Assembly (NCBI RefSeq): GCF_000220175.1
Contig: NZ_AFPU01000001.1
Coordinates: forward strand, 779,512 to 843,511
DNA from: Nitrosarchaeum koreense MY1
GTDB taxonomy: Archaea > Thermoproteota > Nitrososphaeria > Nitrososphaerales > Nitrosopumilaceae
Direction: 5' to 3'
Length of the DNA: 64,000 bases
The translations under genes were made by a program, and so were the position numbers. Positions 26,829-35,856 of this stretch are shown here, piece after piece. Under the pieces are notes generated by a model that ran no database searches, was not told the origin of the DNA, and was given only the letters and a program-made list of their open reading frames with translations. Numbering within the stretch: position 1 is the stretch's first letter; each line of letters starts with the position of its first letter.

Positions 26829-27428
26829 ATGGGAAGAAAAGAGAGAAGAGAACGTGAAGAAAAGCGTGAAAATTACGCTACAAAGCGCTCTTCTGAGAAA
26901 AGAAAGAACATGATGATAGCTATAGGAGTATTTGCGGTAATAGCTGTAATTGTAGGTTATTCAATCTGGATTTTCATGAATATGACAACAAATGCGCCTG
27001 GCGCGCCAGAGGGAGCAGGTCCACTAGGAAGCGAGCACTCTCATGCTGCAATGTTAGTTAAGATATTTGGAGATACGTTTGACTTTTCATTACCTGCTTA
27101 CCAAATTAAGACAAGCTGGATTCACTTTGAAGGAGGAGACGGAACTACAGTTCACAAGCATGCAACTGGTGTGAATTTAGGATTTTTGTTTAATTCAATG
27201 AAATTAAAAGTTGATGATAAATGCTTCATATTCCAAGATGGAAGACAGTTTTGTACAAATGAGGATTATTCATTGAGATTTTTCATCAATGATCAAGAAG
27301 TGAATGATATTTCAGGATATGAGCCAATGGATAAAGATAGAATCCTTATTGTATACGGTTCTGAGACTCCAGAAGAGATTCAAGAATTATTAAAACAAGT
27401 AGACACACAGCCAATTATTGAAAGATAA
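26829..27428 (+). CDS. Thaumarchaeal membrane-anchored protein with His-rich beta domain
   Basis: 199 residues. A very basic cytoplasmic N-terminus (GRKERREREEKRENY) precedes one membrane helix (about 30-52) and an extracytoplasmic domain starting HSHAAMLVKIFGDTFDFS and containing HFEGGDGTTVHKHATG and two cysteines (KCFIF, QFCTN). Proteins like this are widespread in ammonia-oxidising archaea, sometimes labelled disulfide isomerase without a CxxC being present; I see no such site. The histidines suggest metal binding (inference). Confidence 0.7.
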   Translation: MGRKERREREEKRENYATKRSSEKRKNMMIAIGVFAVIAVIVGYSIWIFMNMTTNAPGAPEGAGPLGSEHSHAAMLVKIFGDTFDFSLPAYQIKTSWIHFEGGDGTTVHKHATGVNLGFLFNSMKLKVDDKCFIFQDGRQFCTNEDYSLRFFINDQEVNDISGYEPMDKDRILIVYGSETPEEIQELLKQVDTQPIIER

Positions 27429-27449
27429 TTTTTTCAGTATTTTTAATTA
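27429..27449 (+). terminator. T-rich stretch between convergent genes
   Basis: Directly after the 27428 stop, TTTTTTCAGTATTTTTAATT supplies two T runs, the usual form of archaeal intrinsic termination, before the convergent zinc-ribbon gene begins. Confidence 0.4.
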
Positions 27450-27653
27450 TTATTCATCAGATGGTTCTTGTGTTGTAAATTGTGCCATTTTATCAAATAG
27501 CATGTAATATCCACATTTAGTGCATCGTAGAACAGTCAATTCAGTAGTAAGAAATTCTTTATCTTCAAATCTACCGCTTAATTTTACATTTTCACCTGCA
27601 ATTTCTGCTTTGTTACTTTTACAAACAGGGCATTCAAGTGCTTTTTGCTCCAC
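27450..27653 (-). CDS. Zinc-ribbon protein
   Basis: 67 residues. Two cysteine pairs, CPVC near residue 9 and CTKC near residue 44, flank a beta segment (EIAGENVKLSGRFEDKEFLTTELTVLR), giving a rubredoxin-like zinc ribbon. A C-terminal KMAQF helix follows. Such small ribbons in this group are presumed nucleic-acid or protein binding. No operon partner. Confidence 0.7.
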   Translation of the reverse strand: MEQKALECPVCKSNKAEIAGENVKLSGRFEDKEFLTTELTVLRCTKCGYYMLFDKMAQFTTQEPSDE

Positions 27654-27857
27654 AGTATTACAAAATAAGATTACAATTTAAATCATTGAAACTTTTTCAA
27701 CAGATAATCTTAAAGTATAGAAGAAAGTCAATAGGTCAGATATAGAAATTATGCGAACATGTAATAGTTTTCATTTATATTTTATCTAATAGCATAGTCA
27801 AAAATATTATTTATTTGAGAGTTAGTTTTAAAATAAGAATTTAGAAGATAAAGAAAG

Positions 27858-28019
27858 TCATATTTCAATAACAGATAATATCTGTTCGTGATCACCAAAA
27901 CATTGCTTATTTTCCATACATGATTGACATACCAACCATGTATGATTATGACGACATCCTTTTGTCCCCTTGTAAATTATCTTATACTGTGGAGAATGTC
28001 TTTCTTCACAAATGTTCAT
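27858..28019 (-). CDS. Zinc microprotein, possibly 5'-frameshifted
   Basis: 53 residues from ATG 28019: MNICEERHSPQYKIIYKGTK, then CRHNHTW, CQSCMENKQC. Cysteines and histidines fit one or two zinc sites. The same frame stays open with protein-like sequence (YDSFAKNDKPFPLICKTSN) up to a stop at 28101-28103, while an ATG at 28117 (MKDQFE) sits in another frame. A single-base change may have split a longer gene of about 85 residues. Confidence 0.5.
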   Translation of the reverse strand: MNICEERHSPQYKIIYKGTKGCRHNHTWLVCQSCMENKQCFGDHEQILSVIEI

Positions 28020-28343
28020 TTGGACATCTCTGTTTGATGTTTTACAGATGAGAGGAAACGGTTTGTCATTTTTAGCAAATGAGTCATATCCGAAGTAATC
28101 TCAAATTGATCTTTCATGATAAAAATAATATGAGCGCCAATAGTTAAACAAATGTCAGATTAAAAAATTACACTAATATCACAATCTTAACCCTATAGCA
28201 AACCTCGTTTTCGTTTTATGTTACACTTGACGTAGATTTACTCATGAGGCATGATTAAGAATTCAGACAAATTTAGAATCTATTCCTAATTTCAATGAGT
28301 ACGTTTACCGTGATTGTCAAATCGTATGATAATCAGGGTATTT

Positions 28344-28475
28344 TTATCTAATATTATAATCTCTTTGCTCTTCCTTCATTGTTTCATCCATTCTTCTGTA
28401 CAAGATATGTGAACATTTTTCCATCCATTTTAGTCCATCAGAAATAATTATCTCCTTTTTACAAATACAAATCAA
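28344..28475 (-). CDS. Possible small protein
   Basis: 43 residues from TTG 28475 (MICICKKEIIISDGLKWMEK), preceded by an in-frame stop. It has a CxC pair and a charged helical C-terminus (RRMDETMKEEQRDYNIR). Only the amino-acid pattern supports it. The remainder of the 28120-28577 gap shows no other gene; the ilvD TATA box TAAATTATAG (about 28547) lies ~27 bp before its ATG. Confidence 0.3.
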   Translation of the reverse strand: MICICKKEIIISDGLKWMEKCSHILYRRMDETMKEEQRDYNIR

Positions 28476-28577
28476 TCACAAATCTAGTTTTATGGATTAT
28501 GAATTTAAGCATGTTAGAAAGTAGACAATGAGAATTTCGATAAAGTCTAAATTATAGCAATTTACATTTGTCATGTT

Positions 28578-30251
28578 ATGGAAATTTCTAGTAGAAATGT
28601 TGTAGAAGGAACTGCCAGATCTCCTCACAGAGCAATGTACAAAGCGATGGGATTAACGGATAATGATTTAAACAAACCGTTTATTGGAGTATGTCATACT
28701 GGAAATGAAGCGACCCCTTGTAATATTCATCTACCAAGATTAGCTCTAAAAGCAAAAGAAGGAGTCAGCGATGGAGGTGCAACGCCTAGAGAATTTTCAA
28801 CCATTGCAGTAAGTGATGGAATCGCAATGGGACATGAAGGAATGAAATCATCATTAGTTTCAAGAGAAGTAATTGCAGATTCAATCGAATTGATGATTCG
28901 CGCACATCAGTATGATGCATTTGTAGGAATTGCAGGATGTGATAAAAGTTTACCAGGAACTATGATGGCAATGGCCAGATTAAATTTACCTTCAATCTTT
29001 GTTTATGGTGGAACCATTATGCCAGGAATGCTAAATGGTCAAGAATTAACTGTAGTTGATGTGTATGAAGCAGTAGGAGCATATGATGCAGGGCAATTAT
29101 CTTTAGAAGGGCTAAAAGCAATAGAAAATACGGCATGTCCAAATGCAGGTTCTTGTGGCGGCATGTTTACTGCAAATACAATGGCATCAATTTCTGAAGC
29201 AATTGGTCTTGCTTTGCCAGGTAGTGCAAGTCCCCCAGCAGAAGACGATAGAAGAGAAAAGATAGTGTATGATACAGGGAAAGCTTGCGTAAAACTATTA
29301 GAACAAAATATCAAACCACGAGACATTCTTACATTTGATGCATTTGAAAATGCAATCACAATGCTAAATGCAGTGGGTGGCTCTACAAATGGAATTTTAC
29401 ATTTGTTGGCATTATCAAACGAAGCAAGAATAAAATTAACATATGAGGACTTTGAAAGAGTTAGAAAAAAGACACCACATCTAGCAGATATGAAACCTGG
29501 AGGAAACTATGTCATGAATTCATTGGATAAAATTGGAGGAATTCCATTTATCCTAAAAAAATTAGCAGAAAAAAAATTAATTCATGACAATTGTATCACA
29601 GTTACTGGAAAATCAATTAAAGAAAATATTGCATCTATGAAAATTCCAGAATCAATTCAACAAATAGTAAAATCAGTTGAAAATCCAATTCATTCAGTAG
29701 GAACAGCTGTCATATTGAAAGGAAGTTTGGCGCCAGAAGGTGCAGTGATTAAAACAGCTGGAGTTGAAATGACACGATTTACAGGAAAAGCACGTGTATA
29801 TGACAGAGAAGAGTATGCATTTGATGCAGTAGCCAAAGGAGAAATCGAGGAAGGACATGTTGTTGTAATCAGATATGAGGGGCCTAAAGGCGGACCAGGA
29901 ATGAGAGAGATGCTTGCAACTACTGCAGCACTTGTAGGTCAAGGATTAGGAAAAAAAGTCGCAATGGTAACAGACGGTAGGTTTTCTGGAGGTACTCGTG
30001 GATTTATGGTAGGACATGTTGCTCCAGAAGCATATGTAGGAGGACCTATCGCTCTAGTAAAAAATGACGATGAGATAACAATTGATATTGAAACTAACAT
30101 ACTTGATCTTCATGTATCGACAGATGAGCTAGAAAAAAGAAGAAAACAATGGAGTCCACCAAAACCAAACTATACAACAGGAGCACTAGCTAAATATGCA
30201 ACACTAGTTGGCTCGGCTGCACAAGGTGCAATCACCAGTGCAAAATTATGA
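28578..30251 (+). CDS. ilvD: Dihydroxy-acid dehydratase
   Basis: 557 residues, complete. It dehydrates 2,3-dihydroxy acids to 2-keto acids for valine, isoleucine, leucine and pantothenate synthesis. Iron-sulfur ligands are visible: Cys48 (ATPCNIH), Cys in the [12 protein letters not shown] segment and Cys in [14 protein letters not shown]. Late motifs [12 protein letters not shown] and [10 protein letters not shown] are intact. Leaderless mRNA is likely from the TATA position. The other branched-chain genes are elsewhere. Confidence 0.95.
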   Translation: MEISSRNVVEGTARSPHRAMYKAMGLTDNDLNKPFIGVCHTGNEATPCNIHLPRLALKAKEGVSDGGATPREFSTIAVSDGIAMGHEGMKSSLVSREVIADSIELMIRAHQYDAFVGIAGCDKSLPGTMMAMARLNLPSIFVYGGTIMPGMLNGQELTVVDVYEAVGAYDAGQLSLEGLKAIENTACPNAGSCGGMFTANTMASISEAIGLALPGSASPPAEDDRREKIVYDTGKACVKLLEQNIKPRDILTFDAFENAITMLNAVGGSTNGILHLLALSNEARIKLTYEDFERVRKKTPHLADMKPGGNYVMNSLDKIGGIPFILKKLAEKKLIHDNCITVTGKSIKENIASMKIPESIQQIVKSVENPIHSVGTAVILKGSLAPEGAVIKTAGVEMTRFTGKARVYDREEYAFDAVAKGEIEEGHVVVIRYEGPKGGPGMREMLATTAALVGQGLGKKVAMVTDGRFSGGTRGFMVGHVAPEAYVGGPIALVKNDDEITIDIETNILDLHVSTDELEKRRKQWSPPKPNYTTGALAKYATLVGSAAQGAITSAKL

Positions 30252-30269
30252 TTTGTAATAACTTACAAA
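30252..30269 (+). terminator. Hairpin directly after ilvD
   Basis: TTTGTAA (30252-30258), a TAAC loop and TTACAAA (30263-30269) make a perfect 7-bp hairpin right after the stop codon. No T run follows on this strand, so it may be an mRNA 3'-end stabiliser rather than a terminator. The rest of the gap to 30489 shows nothing convincing. Confidence 0.35.
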
Positions 30270-30489
30270 AAAATCCCTAGAATTTTTTCGAATAGAACCA
30301 AAAGAATGAATCGCTCACAAGGTTTATAGATCACTGATATGAGATTAATTTCAGAGATAACAGGAAAAGAAAATTACGTTACAATTATTGAATTACTGTT
30401 GTCTACTAAAGATAATTAAAATCAAGGTATTTGCCACATGTTTCTAATCCTTTCAAAATACTTAAGATGGAACTATAATTTATAAAAAT

Positions 30490-30702
30490 ATGGGGTTGCT
30501 TACAAAAAAAATTCTAGAATATCAACAAAAGAAACTAGTACAAGCAGAAAATTTGCTAAAATCCCATATTTCCAAAAAGGAGCAGCTCAAAGAAATAGGC
30601 TCAGATAAAGAGATTGCAAATCAGGATAAAATGATCAAAATTTGGAATAAAAATATTGAAAAAATTAAACAAGAAATTAACAAGCTCCAAATTAAAGGCT
30701 AA
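30490..30702 (+). CDS. Small coiled-coil protein
   Basis: 70 residues, almost entirely predicted coiled coil: KKILEYQQKKLVQAENLLKSH, then EQLKEIGSDKEIANQDKM and KNIEKIKQEINKLQ. Lysine/glutamate rich. It stands 44 bp upstream of the lysine-rich 30747 gene and may be co-transcribed. Function unknown. Confidence 0.55.
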   Translation: MGLLTKKILEYQQKKLVQAENLLKSHISKKEQLKEIGSDKEIANQDKMIKIWNKNIEKIKQEINKLQIKG

Positions 30703-30746
30703 AATTTCATCAATACGCTTATGTTTGTATTAAACATAAAAGAGAT

Positions 30747-31049
30747 ATGGGTTCATTTGGAGACTATACAATTGCTAAATCATCATCTGTTGACATAAAC
30801 AATATCAAATGGACCCAAAAAAACCAAGATACTACTAAGAAATCAAAAAAGAGTAAAGAAAAAACAAAAAAAATATCACCTTTGAACATCATCTATACGG
30901 ATGATGTAGAAAATCCAACATTAGATAAGATATTCAAAATTCAAACAGAACAGATAGAACAAAAAAAGAAGAAAAATGAGAAAAAAGCCAAGACCGCCTC
31001 TACAACTAGTTCAAAAATACAGTACTCATTTAGTCGACGTGGGAGATAA
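30747..31049 (+). CDS. Lysine-rich, largely disordered protein
   Basis: 100 residues, about a quarter lysine, with long low-complexity stretches (KKSKKSKEKTKK, QKKKKNEKKAKT) and a basic RRGR end. A short ordered part (PLNIIYTDDVENPTLDKIF) occurs in the middle. A nucleic-acid or membrane-surface role is suggested by charge only. Convergent with the helicase gene. Confidence 0.55.
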   Translation: MGSFGDYTIAKSSSVDINNIKWTQKNQDTTKKSKKSKEKTKKISPLNIIYTDDVENPTLDKIFKIQTEQIEQKKKKNEKKAKTASTTSSKIQYSFSRRGR

Positions 31050-31091
31050 TATTAGATAATTTAATTTTTAATCATTGTAAGAATTATTAGA

Positions 31092-32771
31092 TTATTGATT
31101 TTCTATGCCTAAAACATCATAATATGCACGTGGAATCATTTTTTGAGCTTTGAATAATACGTTATTAATTGCGGTATCCAGTACGTATGTTTTTGCCCAA
31201 TCATTTTCACTTCTAATTGAACGACCAAATCCTTGTAATAATTTAGTCAGAGTTTGTGATGTATACCATAATGGAAATTTGTCCATTTTTGCTTTTGTTC
31301 TTTTTTCTTTATAGTTTGGATATGGAACTTTGGCAATGATTTGAAATCGTGATAAATCATCTTTGAGGTCGACTCCTTCCCATAATGAAGAAGAAAGTAG
31401 GACACCAGTAGGATCAGATGCATGTTCTGAAATAATTTCATCTTGAGTTTTTCCATCTTGATTATAACTATGACAGATCCTAATTCTTCTAGTATTTTTT
31501 GGAGAAAGATATCTAAGGATTTTTTGACATCGAGGAACAGAAGAAGTTAGGATCAAGCCTCTTTCACTAGAATGCTCATCCATTATTCTATCAATTGCTT
31601 TTATCACCTCAAGTTCATCAGATTCAGTAGAGCCATAGCTTAATCGTTTAATGTTTAAAAGATCAATTCGTCGATTATTAAGAGGAAATGGGGATTTGGG
31701 AGTATCAATGAATGCAACTTCATCTTGGGTTAATCCCATATTTTCACAAAAGCTGAATCGATCAATCGTGGCAGACATGAATATTTGATATTCTGTGGTG
31801 AAAAAAGAATTCGCAAATGAAGATACATCGATTGGTTTCACAGAAATTGATCTAAAATTTCCATTCAAATCTCTAATAGGATCATTTACAACAAAATTAT
31901 CTTTTCCAGTAAGAATGTCAATTTTAGCTTGTGCTGCTCTATCATATCGTCGCTCTAATCTTATTATAGACTCATAATCAGGTTCTCTTTGAAAGGAATC
32001 ACTTTCCTTAATGTCTTTAATTTTTTTGGCATAAGAATATGCAATATCATCGATTAGTTGAATCATAGAATCTAAATCGGAAAAATCATATTTTCCAGAA
32101 TTTAAATTACATTCGTCAATTTGGCCATTAAAAATATCAAATCCGATAAACTGCATTATTTGGTCTTCAATTTTATGGGCCTCATCAAATATCGAAACTT
32201 TCCTATTAAGATAATCTTCAAATAGTTTTTTGTTAAATTTCATAATTTGAAAAAAAGCATGGTAATTCCACAGAGAGTGTTTTGAGACAAGAGCATCGTA
32301 TTTTTGAAGATAATAGTGACATGATTCAGTATTTTGTGTGTGTTCATCAATCTGTTTGATTGTTGGTTTGAATTTACATACTTCAACTATCTCTTTTCCG
32401 TTTTTGATTATTTTTTCCTGACATTGTCCTTTGTCACAAGTCAATCCCCATCGCATAGCTCGTCTAGTATTGTCTACTTTTTCAGATTCCATCATTTTCA
32501 AACAAGCAAAATTTTGTTTACCTTTGACAGGTTTAAGAAATGGGATATCTTTGATGTATTGATCTTGAAGGTGTTTTGAGGCGGTAATTGTAAATGAACT
32601 ATCAAAATATTTAGATACTGTAGCTCCAACTAGAGATTTTCCTACTCCAGTAGGAGCACACAAAATAATTTTCTTGTAACCTGATTTTATTTTCTCTTCA
32701 ATTTCAAAAATTATCTTTTTTTGAATATCACGTGGAGAAAATTGATCTGGAAATTTTTCTAAAAGAGACAG
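31092..32771 (-). CDS. XPD/DinG-type superfamily 2 DNA helicase, apparent CTG start
   Basis: About 559 residues if started at CTG 32771. Motifs: Q-like FSPRDIQKK, Walker A CAPTGVGKS, DEAH box FDEAHKIED, LLSSSLWEGVDL and motif VI QGFGRSIR. Cysteines between Walker A and DEAH (ACLKMM, CDKGQC, VCKFKP, ESCHYY) suit an iron-sulfur cluster as in XPD. The only standard start, TTG 32663, falls inside Walker A, so the real start is upstream, where the only near-cognate codons are CTG and ATC at 32769-32774. A TTTAATATTA TATA box lies ~25 bp before it. Confidence 0.8.
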   Translation of the reverse strand: MSLLEKFPDQFSPRDIQKKIIFEIEEKIKSGYKKIILCAPTGVGKSLVGATVSKYFDSSFTITASKHLQDQYIKDIPFLKPVKGKQNFACLKMMESEKVDNTRRAMRWGLTCDKGQCQEKIIKNGKEIVEVCKFKPTIKQIDEHTQNTESCHYYLQKYDALVSKHSLWNYHAFFQIMKFNKKLFEDYLNRKVSIFDEAHKIEDQIMQFIGFDIFNGQIDECNLNSGKYDFSDLDSMIQLIDDIAYSYAKKIKDIKESDSFQREPDYESIIRLERRYDRAAQAKIDILTGKDNFVVNDPIRDLNGNFRSISVKPIDVSSFANSFFTTEYQIFMSATIDRFSFCENMGLTQDEVAFIDTPKSPFPLNNRRIDLLNIKRLSYGSTESDELEVIKAIDRIMDEHSSERGLILTSSVPRCQKILRYLSPKNTRRIRICHSYNQDGKTQDEIISEHASDPTGVLLSSSLWEGVDLKDDLSRFQIIAKVPYPNYKEKRTKAKMDKFPLWYTSQTLTKLLQGFGRSIRSENDWAKTYVLDTAINNVLFKAQKMIPRAYYDVLGIENQ

Positions 32772-32869
32772 GATTAAACCTGATTTTCTTTAATATTAAA
32801 AGCATGAAGGTTCTATTATTATCAAATACATGTGATGTAGTTTAATATCTAGTAAGATCACAGTAAATC

Positions 32870-33187
32870 ATGGAATTATTAGAAGATAAAATGAGAGTTT
32901 GGTTAGAAAGCGCCAAATTTGTCAAAGCAATTCCTGGCGTGTATGTATTGTATAACAGAAACAAAGATGTGATCTACATAGGTGAAAGTAACAATTTAGA
33001 AGAGACATTTACAAAATACGTAGAAACTGAATTTGAAGGAAACGAATGCAAACAGAAAACACAATCATATCAACGCGAATTCACTAATAATCCAAAAGAA
33101 AGACAAATTCAGTTAATCGAAGAGTTCAAAAAACAGTCAGGAAAATTACCATCCTGCAATACAGAGATTGCATTAGAAACTCATTAA
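32870..33187 (+). CDS. GIY-YIG-fold protein, catalytic Arg apparently missing
   Basis: 105 residues. The GIY-YIG core is visible as GVYVLYNRNKDVIYIGES (GVY at 23-25, YIG at 36-38). In active nucleases an Arg follows in the next helix (NLxxR); here it reads NLEETF, so catalysis is doubtful. The C-terminal half is charged and helical with NPKERQIQLIEEFKK. It could be a degenerate DNA-binding nuclease. Divergent from the helicase gene by about 100 bp. Confidence 0.65.
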   Translation: MELLEDKMRVWLESAKFVKAIPGVYVLYNRNKDVIYIGESNNLEETFTKYVETEFEGNECKQKTQSYQREFTNNPKERQIQLIEEFKKQSGKLPSCNTEIALETH

Positions 33188-33273
33188 TGATTTTTATCGA
33201 ATCATCTAGTCTGGTATATCTTCAGGCATAAAATTAGAGAAAGTAATTAATTTAAGAGTGTCGTAAAAATATA

Positions 33274-33405
33274 ATGCATCAGTGTTATTATTGCGAACAA
33301 ATTTTTGATTCCAAAGAAGCATTGTATGATCATGTTGAAATTCATTCAGATATTGAACGAAATCAAGAAATAATGGATAGGAAAAAGAAGGAAAAAAAGG
33401 ACTAG
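33274..33405 (+). CDS. C2H2 zinc-finger microprotein
   Basis: 43 residues with a single canonical finger, C-x2-C-x12-H-x3-H: MHQCYYCEQIFDSKEALYDH followed by VEIH, then a basic tail KKKEKKD. Short but the ligand spacing is exact. Lies between the GIY-YIG gene and the 33508 gene. Confidence 0.6.
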   Translation: MHQCYYCEQIFDSKEALYDHVEIHSDIERNQEIMDRKKKEKKD

Positions 33406-33507
33406 CCTTATTTTTTGGTTTAAACAATCAATTACTAAATAAAATTAGAGTAATAGTAAGAATTTATCCATTCAGGAATAGAAATATAGATTTTAAAATA
33501 AAAGAAT

Positions 33508-33771
33508 ATGGAATGGGTTGAATCACTTTTAAAAAGATCATGCGATAAAACACTAACAAAAGGGGAAGTATTACACAGTTTGTTTCACATGATTGAAATA
33601 AATGAAAATACATTAAATCACATACAATCAGATAAGAGAGATTTTGGCCCAGAATTAGAAGAACTAAAACAGACCGAAATCAGAGATTTAGATTTCCATC
33701 TAAAATATTATCGCAGTCTTGTCAATTATATCAGTTCAATTCCTGAAAACAAAATTATCAAACAAGAATAA
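33508..33771 (+). CDS. Small helical protein, unknown function
   Basis: 87 residues, acidic and helical, with HSLFHMIEINENTLNHI and DLDFHLKYYRSLVNYI. No cysteines in pairs, no membrane helix. ATG start at 33508. The 3' end converges on the DUF922-like gene. Not recognised. Confidence 0.55.
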   Translation: MEWVESLLKRSCDKTLTKGEVLHSLFHMIEINENTLNHIQSDKRDFGPELEELKQTEIRDLDFHLKYYRSLVNYISSIPENKIIKQE

Positions 33772-33817
33772 GATCATCAGATCACAATACACAAGATTAT
33801 AAAAATTATTAGAAAAA

Positions 33818-34354
33818 TTACATTCGTAATTTTTTAAACATATCATCAAATTTTTGTTGTTTTTCAAGTATTTGTCCATAATTTGTTTGTGCATCATACT
33901 CTTGACGTTCATCAAAAAGATATTTCTCCCATTTTTCAATTTCATTTGCTATCATTAAACCTGAACTTTCACGTGCATGCTGTTTTTGTTGTTCTTGGTT
34001 TTGGCCACGTGTAGAGAATTTTTTCCACAAGAAAACATCTTCAAGATGTCGGGTTATTTTAGGTTTAAGTAATTCAGCAAGATCAAAATGTCCTTGTTCA
34101 TGTTTTAAAAGCAATATTGTTTCTTGTGATTGTCTTATCCAAGATAACATTGGATAAAATTCAGTAGTCAAAACAATATTTTCGATAAAAAATTTAATTT
34201 CATCACCAAAACCTTCAGAATTTACAGTCCAAATGTAAGAGTATTTGATGGTACTATGGGAATCTTCAAATGCCGCCGGATTAGAATCCGCTTTAAAATC
34301 AGATAATTGTAAAAAATAATCTTTAGACCATGCAATAGTATTATTTTGATTCAT
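33818..34354 (-). CDS. DUF922-like putative zinc metalloprotease
   Basis: 178 residues. The motif LLLKHEQGHFDLAELL (HEQGH at 85-89) together with an N-terminal WSKDYFLQLSDFKAD matches the DUF922 layout, a family of predicted zinc-dependent proteases with an HExxH-like site. Bacterial members are normally secreted, yet no signal peptide or membrane anchor is seen here. The C-terminus is a charged helix. It stands near a second HExxH protease gene (34960). Confidence 0.6.
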   Translation of the reverse strand: MNQNNTIAWSKDYFLQLSDFKADSNPAAFEDSHSTIKYSYIWTVNSEGFGDEIKFFIENIVLTTEFYPMLSWIRQSQETILLLKHEQGHFDLAELLKPKITRHLEDVFLWKKFSTRGQNQEQQKQHARESSGLMIANEIEKWEKYLFDERQEYDAQTNYGQILEKQQKFDDMFKKLRM

Positions 34355-34458
34355 TAAAATTCCTAGTATTATATAGGGATAAAATTATTGATTTTTGAAT
34401 ATTTTCTATAAAATTAGGCAAATAAACGGATTAAATTATAATTTATCAAATTAAGAAT

Positions 34459-34523
34459 ATGTTTGACGGCTATGAATTCTAGGGAATGGTCGATTAGGCA
34501 AACGTAGGAATGCCGTCAAACAT
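34459..34523 (+). ncRNA. Predicted structured RNA A (12-bp closing stem)
   Basis: ATGTTTGACGGC (34459-34470) pairs perfectly with GCCGTCAAACAT (34512-34523). A second short stem ATTCT/GGAAT (34476-34480 with 34507-34511) continues it with a bulge only on the 5' side. A TATA-like TTAAATTATA (34431-34440) is about 26 bp upstream. Intergenic, with no coding frame. Confidence 0.5.
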
Positions 34524-34723
34524 GATGACTCAATATTATCACATCAAAATAGATTAAAAGAAATAGTGTGTTTAATTTGAAAAACAATTTGTACTAAAAT
34601 ATGCGATATTTAGCCACAATTAACAAATTTAGGAAGGATCATTTTTTCTAACCATTTTGATCAATTAAAAAAACATGTTTCATTTTAACAGTTTTTTTCA
34701 TAATTAAAAACATAAAAAATATT

Positions 34724-34811
34724 GGAAGCAAGGCTGTTTGCATATTTGATGGCTTGAATACATCCCCCAAAGGGACTGAAGCAATAAAGACATCAAATTT
34801 GCTTGCTTTCC
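34724..34811 (+). ncRNA. Predicted structured RNA D (multi-stem)
   Basis: GGAAGCAAG (34724-34732) pairs with CTTGCTTTCC (34802-34811, one bulged T); ATTTGATG (34744-34751) with CATCAAAT (34791-34798); GCTT (34752-34755) with AAGC (34779-34782); TCCC (34763-34766) with GGGA (34772-34775). The nested order gives one long imperfect hairpin of about 88 nt. A TATA-like CATAATTAAAA lies around 34699-34709. Confidence 0.5.
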
Positions 34812-34848
34812 CTTAAACTATTAATTTCAGACAAGGTAAAATCAGTTT

Positions 34849-34935
34849 ATGAATTTAAGATTAATTATTTCAATGGAAGTAGCAGTCACATCATTAGCTG
34901 TAGGATTAATTTTGGTATATGACATTACAAGATAA
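34849..34935 (+). CDS. Membrane microprotein (28 aa)
   Basis: 28 residues beginning MNLRLIISMEVAVTSLAVGL, a single hydrophobic helix with a short polar end (YDITR). It lies just downstream of structured RNA D and converges with the metalloprotease gene. Plausible but short. Confidence 0.4.
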   Translation: MNLRLIISMEVAVTSLAVGLILVYDITR

Positions 34936-34959
34936 TTATAATTAAAAATTTAAATAAAA

Positions 34960-35856
34960 TTAATTTTTGACGTCAAAATTAGGATGACAATCCAATACAT
35001 CTAGAATAGAATTACTTTGATTGATTAATTTATGTTGCTGGTCTATAAGTAAATTAATTTGCTCTGCTTCAGAATTTAATTTTTTTAAAGCAATTTGAGC
35101 TTTTTCAAATTCTTCTACAGATAATGTTTTATTTTCATAATACGTATAATGTTTATAATATTCATCATATTGTAAATGTTTACGAGATATACTATCTGAA
35201 AGGGATTTAATTTGAATTCTGAGTTGTTGATCTTGTTCAAGTAGTAATTTTTGACCAACATAGAGTTCTTCAAATTTTTGAGGGACGATAAATCCCATAG
35301 AATCAAAATCAGCAGAAGGAGATTCATCTGAATACATTAAACTGTTTTTATCTGCGGTATGTCCTAAACCTAAAACATGACCTATTTCATGCATTATTAT
35401 ATTGGAAACCATATTTTCATCATTTTGAACATATTTCCCACTACAGTCTTCATCACCAACAGAAATATCCAATACACATTGATTTAAAATTCCAAATAAC
35501 ATCGAATTACAAGTAGCTAAACCTGAATGAGTTTCAGATGCATATACTTGCCATCGGATAATAAAATTGGGGTTATCAGATTCTACAAAATTCAAATGAG
35601 GATTTAATGATTCCCAGGTTTCAAGTGCCTTATGTAATGCATTTAATGGAATTTTCTCATCAGGTAAATTTGGAACGGGCTGAACAGAATAAGATATCGT
35701 TTTTTGCTCATTTTTAGGCATAAATTTTGATAATTCTTTAATATTTTCGGATGTTTGTGGTAACTCAGATTTTTGATTATCAAAAGGGAATAGATTTGCA
35801 TACCATAGATAACCTAACGAAATTACAAATAACAGTGCAATGAGTAGTATCTTCAC
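34960..35856 (-). CDS. Matrixin-like secreted/anchored zinc metalloprotease
   Basis: 298 residues. An N-terminal hydrophobic segment (KILLIALLFVISLGYLWYA) exports or anchors the protein. The catalytic motif HEIGHVLGLGH (156-166) with a Met-turn SLMY (172-175) is the metzincin signature, closest to M10 matrixins. The last ~100 residues form a coiled coil (KLNSEAEQINLLIDQQHK). It should act outside the cell on proteins. No partner genes evident. Confidence 0.8.
   Translation of the reverse strand: MKILLIALLFVISLGYLWYANLFPFDNQKSELPQTSENIKELSKFMPKNEQKTISYSVQPVPNLPDEKIPLNALHKALETWESLNPHLNFVESDNPNFIIRWQVYASETHSGLATCNSMLFGILNQCVLDISVGDEDCSGKYVQNDENMVSNIIMHEIGHVLGLGHTADKNSLMYSDESPSADFDSMGFIVPQKFEELYVGQKLLLEQDQQLRIQIKSLSDSISRKHLQYDEYYKHYTYYENKTLSVEEFEKAQIALKKLNSEAEQINLLIDQQHKLINQSNSILDVLDCHPNFDVKN

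Noticed and set aside
30339-30419. 26-codon frame (MRLISEITGKENYV...)
   Set aside because: No promoter at the right distance, no motif and no conserved pattern.
33736-33945. 69-aa minus-strand frame (MKLKNGRNIFLMN...)
   Set aside because: Shadow of the DUF922-like gene; composition is Asn/Lys noise.
35115-35327. 70-aa frame inside the metalloprotease gene
   Set aside because: Same strand, other frame, low-complexity Leu/Ile/Asn; the coiled-coil end of the protease explains it.
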